64,000 nt of DNA, from assembly GCA_943371005.1 (NCBI GenBank), contig CALRTB020000001.1:310001-374000 (forward strand), given 5' to 3'. How positions within the stretch are numbered: position 1 is the first letter of the stretch; every line of letters starts with the position of its first letter. Source of the stretch: MRBY01 sp943371005 (GTDB taxonomy: Bacteria; Cyanobacteriota; Cyanobacteriia; Cyanobacteriales; MRBY01). Below are positions 24,294 to 32,002 of this stretch, piece by piece. Both the position numbers and the translations under genes were made by a program. A model generated the notes under the pieces. It saw only the letters and a program-made list of their open reading frames with translations. It did not search any database and was not told the origin of the DNA.

Positions 24294-26606
24294 ATGGATC
24301 TCCGTCAAGATACTGCCCCCTCTAGAAGCACCACTAGCGCCACGGCAACCTACTCTGCTTCCAGGGCGGCGGTAACACCGACGAAACCCCAGACCTATGT
24401 GATCAAACGGAGCGGCAAACGGGCGCCCCTCGATGTCACCAGAATTCGCAACGTGGTGCAATGGGCCTGTCAGGATTTAGAGGCCAACACCATTGAACTG
24501 GAAGCCGGGCTGAAAACACGCCTCAAAGATGGGGTCACCACCCGGGAAATTCAAGAAAATTTAATTCAATGCGCCCTGGAGATGTGCAGTCCCGAAGAAC
24601 CGGACTGGCGTTATGTGGCTGGGCGTCTACATATCTGGAGCCTCTGGAAAGATACCCTGGTGGCGCGCGGTTATCAGTATGGTCAATATCCCCAACTCGT
24701 GGCCGAAAAAGTGGCCGCTAAAGCCTACGACGAAAGGCTGTTGCAATACAGTGCGGCTGAGCTAGAAATTGCCAATGGTTGGATCAATCCCGATTGGGAT
24801 ATGGATTATGACTATGCGGGGGCGGTGCTGCTCACAAAGCGCTATCTCCTGGATGATGAGCTGCCCCAGGAAGCCTTTTTAACCTGTGCCCTCCTCTTAG
24901 CTCTCCCGGAAAAACCAGAACATCGGCTGAAGTGGGCAAAGAAATTTTACGAGGCGATCGCCCAACGGCAGATTTCTTTAGCAACGCCGATCCTCGCTAA
25001 CCTGCGGATTCCTAATGGCTCCCTCTCGTCCTGCTTCATCATTGGCATGGAAGACAACCTCGAAAGTATTTTCCGGGAAATCACCAATGCGGCACGCATT
25101 TCTAAAAATGGCGGTGGGGTCGGCTGTAATGTTAGTCGGATTCGCGCTACGGGTAGCCGCGTCATGGGTAAAGCGAATGCCTCCGGGGGCGTGATCCCTT
25201 GGATTAAACTCCTCAACGATACGGCGATCGCCGTTAATCAGGGGGGACGCAGAGCTGGGGCAATCACCGTTTCCCTCGATGTGTGGCATTTAGATGTGCC
25301 GGAATTTCTCGAAATGCAGACCGAAAACGGGGATCAGCGACGCAAAGCCTACGATGTCTTTCCCCAATTGGTAGTCACCGATGAATTCATGCGGCGAGTG
25401 CAAAACAAAGAAGCTTGGACTTTGGTGGATCCCTACGAAGTCAAGGAAAACCTCGGCATTGATCTCGCGGCCCTCTGGGGAGAAAAATTTGACGCAGCCT
25501 ACCGTCAAATCGAAGCAAGCCTCGACAAAGAAATTAAGCTTTACAAAAAAGTAGATGCCCGGCACCTGTTTAAGGAAATTATGCGATCGCAGATCGAAAC
25601 CGGGATGCCTTACATCGCCTTTAAGGACACCATTAACCGCGCCAACCCCAACCAACACGAGGGCTATATTCCTGGGGTCAACTTGTGCGTCGAATCCTTC
25701 TCCAATGTCGTGCCGGGTCAGCTGGCCCACACCTGTAACCTCGACTCTTTAAACCTGGCCAATATTGAAGCCGAGGAACTAGCCGATGCCTGCGAGGTAG
25801 CGGTGCGGATCCTCGATAACACCATCGAAATTACCAATACGCCCTTTGAAGACAGCAGCATCCATAACCAGCGTTACCGCACCATTGGCGTCGGGGCGAT
25901 GGGTCTGGCGGATTGGCTCGCGAAAAATAAGCTTTCCTATAAAAACATTGAGGCCATTGATCGCCTGTTTGAAGATATTGGCTACTATTGCACCCGCACC
26001 TCTGTGGACCTCGCCAAAGAACGAGGCGCCTACCCAGCCTTTCCGGGCAGTGAATGGAGTAAGGGGCATTTAATCGGCGCTAAACCGATTACTTGGTATC
26101 GAGAAAATGCCCACGAGGTAGACCGCTGGGAAAGCCTCAGTGAGGATGTGCAAAAGTATGGCATCCGCAACAGCCACATTACGGCGATCGCCCCCAATAC
26201 TTCCTCTTCCCTAGTGCAAGGTTGTAGCGCGAGTATTTTGCCGACCTACAGCAAATTTTTCTATGACAAATGGGCAAAAGGCACCGTTCCCATCGCCCCA
26301 CCGTTTATCGGTAAATCTTTCTGGTTCTACCAAGAAAACAAAAGTATGGATCAGCGGATTGTGGTCAAAGCCGTCGCGACGATGCAAAAGTGGATCGATA
26401 CAGGCATCTCGATGGAATTAATTTTCAATCTCAACCAAGGCATTTATTTCCCCAACGAACCGGAACGGGCGCTAAAGGCGAAGGATATTTTTGAAATCTT
26501 GATGTTGGCTTGGGCTGAAGGATGCAAAGCGATTTACTACATCCGCACCGTGCAAAAAGATGACTTCAAAGAAGGATCTGAAGGGTGTGTTGCCTGCGCG
26601 AATTAG
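24294..26606 (+). CDS. nrdA: Ribonucleoside-diphosphate reductase subunit alpha (class I)
   Basis: A 770-residue large subunit. After a ~35-residue Ser/Thr-rich start comes an ATP-cone domain (YVIKRSGKRAPLDVTRIRN, then VAGRLHIWSLWKD) for allosteric control. The catalytic core has SLSSCFIIG (first redox Cys), NLCVES (thiyl Cys and Glu), HTCNLDSLNLA (second redox Cys) and AIYYIRT (the tyrosine pair of the radical path). The C-terminal tail ends CVACAN, the C-x-x-C that re-reduces the active site. It makes deoxyribonucleotides. The beta subunit gene (nrdB) is not next to it. Confidence 0.95.
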   Translation: MDLRQDTAPSRSTTSATATYSASRAAVTPTKPQTYVIKRSGKRAPLDVTRIRNVVQWACQDLEANTIELEAGLKTRLKDGVTTREIQENLIQCALEMCSPEEPDWRYVAGRLHIWSLWKDTLVARGYQYGQYPQLVAEKVAAKAYDERLLQYSAAELEIANGWINPDWDMDYDYAGAVLLTKRYLLDDELPQEAFLTCALLLALPEKPEHRLKWAKKFYEAIAQRQISLATPILANLRIPNGSLSSCFIIGMEDNLESIFREITNAARISKNGGGVGCNVSRIRATGSRVMGKANASGGVIPWIKLLNDTAIAVNQGGRRAGAITVSLDVWHLDVPEFLEMQTENGDQRRKAYDVFPQLVVTDEFMRRVQNKEAWTLVDPYEVKENLGIDLAALWGEKFDAAYRQIEASLDKEIKLYKKVDARHLFKEIMRSQIETGMPYIAFKDTINRANPNQHEGYIPGVNLCVESFSNVVPGQLAHTCNLDSLNLANIEAEELADACEVAVRILDNTIEITNTPFEDSSIHNQRYRTIGVGAMGLADWLAKNKLSYKNIEAIDRLFEDIGYYCTRTSVDLAKERGAYPAFPGSEWSKGHLIGAKPITWYRENAHEVDRWESLSEDVQKYGIRNSHITAIAPNTSSSLVQGCSASILPTYSKFFYDKWAKGTVPIAPPFIGKSFWFYQENKSMDQRIVVKAVATMQKWIDTGISMELIFNLNQGIYFPNEPERALKAKDIFEILMLAWAEGCKAIYYIRTVQKDDFKEGSEGCVACAN

Positions 26607-26756
26607 GAAACCTGCATCAAAAAATATATTGATCGAAAGCTTTTGCTGACCATTGCAGTTCATTAAGCGCCTGGTGGGAAAGGGATCAGGGGTTTCGGGG
26701 AATTTGTTAGGATTAGAGATTACATAATTTCTTGTTTCGCAGTTATTCAAAACCCT

Positions 26757-27224
26757 ATGGCAGACACCAAAAAACCGATCAAAATCATTAGTGATAATCG
26801 CAAAGCCCGTTTCCAGTATGAAATCCTCGAAACCTTAGAGGCCGGGATTCAGCTCCAGGGAACGGAGGTAAAATCGGTGCGGGCTGGCAAGGTGAACCTA
26901 GGGGACGGTTATGTGTTAATTCGCAATAACGAGGCGTGGCTGCTCAATGTGCATATTTCGCCATACACTGCCAGTGGCCAGTACTTTAACCATGAACCAA
27001 AGCGCGATCGCAAATTATTGCTGCACCGCAAAGAAATTCGCCGCTTGATCGGTCAACTAGAACAAAAAGGCTTAACGCTGATTCCTTTAAAAATGTACCT
27101 CAAGGGCAGCTTAGTGAAAGTCAGTCTGGGGCTCGGTCGTGGGAAAAAGCTCCACGATAAGCGCGAAACGATCAAACGCCGCCAAGACAGTCGGGAAATG
27201 GCGCGGGCCTTAAAACGTTATTAA
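26757..27224 (+). CDS. smpB: SsrA-binding protein SmpB
   Basis: A 155-residue protein of normal length. ILETLEAGIQLQGTEVKSVR and NLGDGYV are the oligonucleotide-binding barrel motifs. The C-terminal tail HDKRETIKRRQDSREMARAL is the basic extension that enters the ribosome A site. It brings tmRNA to stalled ribosomes. The tmRNA gene is not visible in this window. Confidence 0.97.
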   Translation: MADTKKPIKIISDNRKARFQYEILETLEAGIQLQGTEVKSVRAGKVNLGDGYVLIRNNEAWLLNVHISPYTASGQYFNHEPKRDRKLLLHRKEIRRLIGQLEQKGLTLIPLKMYLKGSLVKVSLGLGRGKKLHDKRETIKRRQDSREMARALKRY

Positions 27225-27501
27225 ACTTATTCAACACTGGAAGGTTTCTCTAAAAAGAACCCTGGCCTAATCAAAGGTGCAAGTATGTTGTGGGGCGATC
27301 GCCTTGGAGAATATCCATATTCTTCGGTCATCCCTTTGATAATTGGTGGAGTGAAACCCAGTGATCAGAAATCCCCAACAATAAAGGCGATCGCCAAAAC
27401 TCAACAAAAGCATTCGTCAAAAGGGTGAATGTATCTTAAGATTGTCAGATAAGAGAATTAATTTTCTTGACAAAATCACGAATAAAATAAGCAAGTAAGA
27501 T

Positions 27502-27507
27502 AGGAGG
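27502..27507 (+). promoter_or_regulatory. Strong Shine-Dalgarno sequence of fba
   Basis: A full AGGAGG lies 6 bp before the ATG of the aldolase gene. Most genes in the window lack such a complete site, so this indicates high translation. A TTGACA hexamer is at 27467-27472, but no -10 stands at normal spacing. Confidence 0.7.
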
Positions 27508-27513
27508 ACATCT

Positions 27514-28587
27514 ATGGCTCTCGTCCCAATGCGTTTGCTCTTAGATCACGCTGCAGAAAATAGTTATGGCATTCCTGCGTTTAACGTCAACAACATGGAA
27601 CAGATTCTGTCCATCATGCAGGCTGCTGATGAGACCGATAGCCCCGTAATTCTCCAAGCGTCCCGTGGTGCCCGTAGTTATGCCGGGGAAAACTTCCTCC
27701 GTCACCTCGTGCTTGCCGCCGTGGAAACCTACCCCCACATCCCCGTTGCGATGCACCAAGACCATGGCAACAGCCCGGCCACCTGCTATTCCGCAATCCG
27801 TAACGGCTTCACTTCCGTAATGATGGACGGCTCCCTCGAAGCCGATGCCAAAACTCCCGCGAGCTTTGACTACAACGTCAGTGTGACTGCTGAAGTTGTA
27901 AAAGTAGCCCACTCCGTTGGTGCTTCCGTCGAAGGGGAACTCGGTTGCCTTGGCTCCCTCGAAACAGGGATGGGTGAAGCAGAAGACGGCCACGGTTTTG
28001 AAGGTGCCCTCAGCAAAGAACAACTCCTAACCGATCCCGACGAAGCTGTCGAATTCGTTGAGCGGACCCAAGTAGATGCCCTTGCTGTAGCGATCGGAAC
28101 CAGCCACGGTGCTTACAAATTTACCCGGAAGCCCACTGGTGAGATCCTCGCCATTAGCCGGATCGCTGAAATTCACGCGAAGCTTCCCAACACCCACTTG
28201 GTAATGCACGGTTCTTCTTCCGTACCCCAAGAGTGGCTCGACATGATCAACGAGTATGGTGGTGCCATTCCTGAAACCTATGGTGTACCCGTAGAAGAAA
28301 TTCAAAAAGGTATCAAGAGCGGTGTTCGTAAAGTAAACATCGACACCGACAACCGTCTGGCGATCACTGCGGCAATTCGTGAAGCAGCGATGAAGGATCC
28401 GAAGAACTTCGATCCCCGTCACTTCCTCAAGCCTTCGATCAAGTACATGAAGCAGGTTTGTAGCGATCGCTATCAGCAATTCTGGTGTGCTGGTAACGCC
28501 AGCAAGATCAAGCAAATCCCCTTGGATGAGTTTGCGAAGAAATATGCTAGCGGTGAACTCGCAGCAAAAACTGCAGTTAACGCCTAA
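27514..28587 (+). CDS. fba: Fructose-bisphosphate aldolase, class II
   Basis: A 357-residue class II (zinc) aldolase of the Calvin-cycle subtype. Zinc and phosphate sites are visible: VAMHQDHGNS, MMDGSLE, EGELGCLG, GTSHGAYKF, MHGSSSVP and NIDTDNRLA. It cleaves fructose-1,6-bisphosphate and probably also forms sedoheptulose-1,7-bisphosphate in the Calvin cycle. Codon use is noticeably uniform, as in highly expressed genes, and the ribosome binding site is strong. A terminator follows at 28638-28675. Confidence 0.97.
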   Translation: MALVPMRLLLDHAAENSYGIPAFNVNNMEQILSIMQAADETDSPVILQASRGARSYAGENFLRHLVLAAVETYPHIPVAMHQDHGNSPATCYSAIRNGFTSVMMDGSLEADAKTPASFDYNVSVTAEVVKVAHSVGASVEGELGCLGSLETGMGEAEDGHGFEGALSKEQLLTDPDEAVEFVERTQVDALAVAIGTSHGAYKFTRKPTGEILAISRIAEIHAKLPNTHLVMHGSSSVPQEWLDMINEYGGAIPETYGVPVEEIQKGIKSGVRKVNIDTDNRLAITAAIREAAMKDPKNFDPRHFLKPSIKYMKQVCSDRYQQFWCAGNASKIKQIPLDEFAKKYASGELAAKTAVNA

Positions 28588-28637
28588 GTTTAAACTCTTT
28601 CTAGTCTTAGGGTTGATTACCTAAACTAGCTTAATTT

Positions 28638-28675
28638 GAGTCCTATCCTCACTGGAACAGGACTCACTTTTTTTT
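28638..28675 (+). terminator. Rho-independent terminator after fba
   Basis: GAGTCCT and AGGACTC pair (7 bp) around a 14-nt loop and are followed, after two bases, by a run of eight T. Confidence 0.85.
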
Positions 28676-28685
28676 GCTTAATTAA

Positions 28686-28749
28686 GAGAGGGAGCTAGAG
28701 GGTTATCACTGAATACCACAATTGCGCAATAACCCTCCCCTAGCCTCTC
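28686..28749. repeat. Imperfect inverted repeat between fba and leuC
   Basis: The left arm at 28686-28706 and right arm at 28729-28749 (21 bp each) match at the outer 6 and inner 9 positions. Short purine/pyrimidine-rich blocks (AGGGAGGGGG) continue to about 28800. The style recalls the small dispersed G/C-rich repeats of cyanobacterial intergenic DNA. No transposase is nearby. Confidence 0.4.
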
Positions 28750-28847
28750 CAGTGGAAGGGAACCAGAAAGATGTCCCTTGAGGGAGGGGGGGTACCGAAG
28801 GCGGAGGTTGTTATCTCCAGAGGAAGATTAACCTTGGGGGCAATAAT

Positions 28848-30251
28848 TTAGTTTAGGGCGCGCACATCGGTAACTTGACCTGTAACGGCGGCAGCTACGA
28901 CCATCGCTGGACTCATGAGTAGGGTGCGCCCCGTCGCGGAACCTTGCCGCCCTTTAAAGTTGCGATTTGAAGAAGAAGCGCTAATTTGGTTGCCTTCGAG
29001 CTTATCGGGGTTCATGGCTAGGCACATTGAGCAGCCGGGTTCCCGCCATTCAAAGCCTGCTTCGGTAAAAATTTGATCGAGTCCCTCGGCTTCGGCCTGT
29101 TGTTTCACTTGCTCAGAACCGGGTACCACAAAGGCTTTTACTCCCGGCGCCACTCGATGACCTTTGGCGTATTTGGCCGCTTCTTGAAGATCGCTCAAGC
29201 GACCATTGGTGCAACTACCAATAAAGCAAACATCAATTTTGGTGCCTTGGATCGGCTGGCCCGGCTGGAGCTGCATATATTTATAAGCCTCAACGGCGAT
29301 CGCCTGTTCATCTTCGGCCATCATTTCTGGGGTCGGCACCGATTCATCGACGCCAATGCCTTGACCCGGCGTGATCCCCCAAGTGACGGTGGGGGCAATG
29401 TCTGCTGCCTCAAAGGTGATCACATCGTCATATTCGGCGTCGGCTTCACTGCGGAGACTATCCCACCAGGCGATCGCCTTTTCCCAGGCCTCTCCCTTGG
29501 GGGCAAAGGGACGATCCTTCAAATAATCGTAGGTCACTTGGTCAGGGTTGACATAACCACAGCGGGCGCCCCCCTCGATGGACATATTGCAGACGGTCAT
29601 CCGCTCTTCCATGGACATTTTTTCAAAGGTCGTCCCGGCATATTCATAGGCGTAGCCGACGCCCCCTTTAACGCCCAGTTTGCGGATAATGTGTAGGATT
29701 ACATCTTTGGCATAAACTCCGGGCTGGAGATCACCATTCACTTCGATTTTACGAACTTTCAATTTTGCCAGAGCTAGGGTTTGGGAGGCGAGCACATCCC
29801 GCACTTGGGAAGTCCCAATGCCAAAGGCGATCGCCCCAAAAGCGCCGTGGGTAGAAGTATGGGAATCACCACAGGCAACGGTCATCCCCGGCTGTGTTAA
29901 TCCCTGTTCTGGGGCAATCACATGGACAATCCCCTGGCTCCCGGAGCCGACATTATAGAAACGAATCTTGTTAGCGGCGGTGTTTTTCTCAAGTTCCTGC
30001 ATCATCGCTTCGGCGAGGGGATCCGCAAAGGGCCGCGCTTGATTTTCCGTCGGGACAATGTGATCCACCGTAGCGACCGTGCGTTCTGGATACATGACCT
30101 GGAGATTGCGGTCTCTGAGCATGGCAAAGGCCTGGGGACTGGTCACTTCATGGATCAGGTGCAGTCCGATAAATAGTTGCGTTTGGCCAGAGGGTAAAAC
30201 TTTAACGGTGTGTAAGTCCCAAACCTTATCAAAAAGAGTGCCTTTGCTCAT
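28848..30251 (-). CDS. leuC: 3-isopropylmalate dehydratase large subunit
   Basis: A 467-residue aconitase-family enzyme that isomerises 2- to 3-isopropylmalate in leucine synthesis. GDSHTSTHGAFG binds substrate. The three [4Fe-4S] ligands are the Cys of CFIGSCTNGR and the two in GCSMCLAMNPD. It needs LeuD, which is not in the window. The start lies 49 bp after the stop of the upstream receiver-kinase gene on the same strand, so read-through transcription is possible. leuA is about 4 kb away. Confidence 0.97.
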   Translation of the reverse strand: MSKGTLFDKVWDLHTVKVLPSGQTQLFIGLHLIHEVTSPQAFAMLRDRNLQVMYPERTVATVDHIVPTENQARPFADPLAEAMMQELEKNTAANKIRFYNVGSGSQGIVHVIAPEQGLTQPGMTVACGDSHTSTHGAFGAIAFGIGTSQVRDVLASQTLALAKLKVRKIEVNGDLQPGVYAKDVILHIIRKLGVKGGVGYAYEYAGTTFEKMSMEERMTVCNMSIEGGARCGYVNPDQVTYDYLKDRPFAPKGEAWEKAIAWWDSLRSEADAEYDDVITFEAADIAPTVTWGITPGQGIGVDESVPTPEMMAEDEQAIAVEAYKYMQLQPGQPIQGTKIDVCFIGSCTNGRLSDLQEAAKYAKGHRVAPGVKAFVVPGSEQVKQQAEAEGLDQIFTEAGFEWREPGCSMCLAMNPDKLEGNQISASSSNRNFKGRQGSATGRTLLMSPAMVVAAAVTGQVTDVRALN

Positions 30252-30300
30252 AGAACTGAATTGCTTAAGTACGCCAATAATATTCTGTGCAGAGCTTCAA

Positions 30301-31419
30301 TCATACAACTTTTTTTTCCTCGCTTTGGGCAGGGGTTTGGAAGAGGGGCAAGGTGATTGTAAAGGTACTACCTTCCTGGAGACGGGAGGTGAGACTGATC
30401 TGGCCTTGGTGGGCTTCGAGGATCAGTTTTGAAAGGTGTAGCCCCAGACCGCTGCCCCCGTTGTAATGCTTGCCTTGGCGGAATCGCTCAAAGATTTCTA
30501 ATTGATCTTCCGGGCTAATGCCGCTCCCCGTATCGATTACTTGAATTTGCACTTGCTCTTGATCGACCGGGGTCAATTTAACGGTGACGTGGCCTTGATC
30601 TGTAAATTTAATGGCGTTGCTCACCAGGTTCACTAAAACGCGATGCACGGCCAGGCGATCGCCTTCGAGCCACACGGGGACTTCGGGGAGTTCTCCCTGG
30701 AGTTGCAGTTGTTTTTCCTGGGCGAGGGGACGTAATTCCTCAAGCACATTGGTAATTACAGTCTTGAGGTCCACCCGACTAAAATAGAACGTTTTCCGCT
30801 CGGACTCGTAGCGATAAACCTCCAAAATATTGTTCACCATCTCTAACAGGTTGGCATTACTGCGGGACATGGTGCGTAAAACCTCTTGCATTGCTTCCGA
30901 CAGTTCCCCCAAAGCCCCCTGCAAAAGGAGATTGAGCATCCGATCCGCCGCAATCAAAGGAGTACGCATATCGTGGGTTAACCGGGAGGCAAAGTCTTCC
31001 CGTTGCCGGACAATCATATTTTTCTCATCAACGGTATGTTTAAACCGCAGCAGCGATCGCACCCGGGCAATCAATTCATCAATCTCCACGGGTTTGCGGA
31101 TAAAATCATCAGCACCAATATCCAAACCTAGGGCAACACTCGGTTGGGCATGGGCAGTGATCAACAGGATGGGAATGTAAGGGATGTCGGGGTCGTTACG
31201 AATGTGCCGTGTGATCTCAAAGCCATCCATGTGGGGCATCATCACATCGAGCAAGATCAGGTGAAAAGGCTGCTGTGCCACAAGCTCCAGGGCTTTTTGG
31301 CCGTTATTAACCGTCACCAGGTCTAAATCTTCATCTTCTAAAATGCTCTGGATCAACAATAAATTATCCGGCGAATCATCCACGACCAGAACGCGATCAC
31401 GGTTGCTCAGCGAAAACAT
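30301..31419 (-). CDS. Receiver-histidine kinase hybrid (response regulator fused to sensor kinase)
   Basis: A 372-residue soluble protein. The N-terminal receiver (about 7-120) has the acidic pair in VLVVDDSPDN, phospho-acceptor Asp58 in LILLDVMMP and the lysine in FIRKPVE. The HisKA domain has ASRLTHDMRTPL with His149 as the phosphorylation site. The HATPase domain has LVNLVSNAIKFT, QVIDTGSGISPED and GGSGLGLHLSK. Placing the receiver before the kinase makes the kinase a possible output of another phosphorelay. It is divergent from the LOV-GGDEF gene, which hints at shared signalling but does not prove it. Confidence 0.92.
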   Translation of the reverse strand: MFSLSNRDRVLVVDDSPDNLLLIQSILEDEDLDLVTVNNGQKALELVAQQPFHLILLDVMMPHMDGFEITRHIRNDPDIPYIPILLITAHAQPSVALGLDIGADDFIRKPVEIDELIARVRSLLRFKHTVDEKNMIVRQREDFASRLTHDMRTPLIAADRMLNLLLQGALGELSEAMQEVLRTMSRSNANLLEMVNNILEVYRYESERKTFYFSRVDLKTVITNVLEELRPLAQEKQLQLQGELPEVPVWLEGDRLAVHRVLVNLVSNAIKFTDQGHVTVKLTPVDQEQVQIQVIDTGSGISPEDQLEIFERFRQGKHYNGGSGLGLHLSKLILEAHQGQISLTSRLQEGSTFTITLPLFQTPAQSEEKKVV

Positions 31420-32002
31420 GGCACATCACCCCAGGTTAATTTCGACTCAACTGCTGGTTGAACAGCGGAATCCCCTATTTTAAACGTTGAACCCGATGGC
31501 GGTTACGGCGTTGCTTCTTTAGCTTCATTATACCCAGGTCATTGCAGGGAAATGGGGCAATTAATAAGTTTAAATACTCAATTTCTTTGATAGGGCGATC
31601 GCCCCTTTTGGCTCAAGCCCACCAATTATTTAGAAATGATTTTATCTAGTTGATATTGGCGCTCCTCAGTAGTTTAAATTATCTCAGTCTGCATTATCCC
31701 TTCAAAAAAGAGTCCCCTAGAAAAGCCGTAATCTTAGGCCGATCAATCCTTGATTCTTCCGAGAAAACAAAGGAAATTTGGTAGGATAGAAAGGCTGCTT
31801 CTATCTCAGGTTAAGGGTCTACCTTTAGAAAACGGCGATGGGATCAAATTTCTCCCCTAGGCAACTGCTAACAGCCAGTACGGAGAAGTCCTCTTTTTGT
31901 TGCTTCATTTTTAGCTCTTCTCGCACGTGCCCCCCATAAACAACATTAGAGCAGATTGTGTAACAAAAACAGAAGGAACGTTGGATTAGGAATAGAGACT
32001 TT
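31420..32002. other. 583-bp divergent intergenic region with structured leader candidate
   Basis: No gene is seen. The half nearer the LOV-GGDEF gene holds several consecutive hairpins: GATAGAA/TTCTATC (31785-31805), AGGT/ACCT (31808-31824), GGGA/TCCC (31840-31856), and GGA/TCC near 31882-31892 followed by TTTTT (31894-31898), which looks like a weak terminator or attenuator. The arrangement could be a regulated 5' leader. A -10-like TAGGAT lies at 31783-31788, overlapping the first hairpin. Confidence 0.35.

Noticed and set aside
28680..28847. Transposon or insertion sequence remnant
   Set aside because: Only short imperfect inverted repeats are present, with no transposase frame and no target-site duplication that I can see.
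29073..29696. 207-codon plus-strand frame inside leuC
   Set aside because: Antisense to conserved leuC sequence; an open shadow frame caused by codon bias.
31800..31890. Cyclic di-GMP (GEMM-I) riboswitch upstream of the GGDEF gene
   Set aside because: Pieces such as AGGG, GAAA and GGGA occur in the expected order. But the bases around GAAA cannot form the tetraloop hairpin and the G-C-A-A-A-G-C segment is missing. Kept only as an unassigned structured leader.
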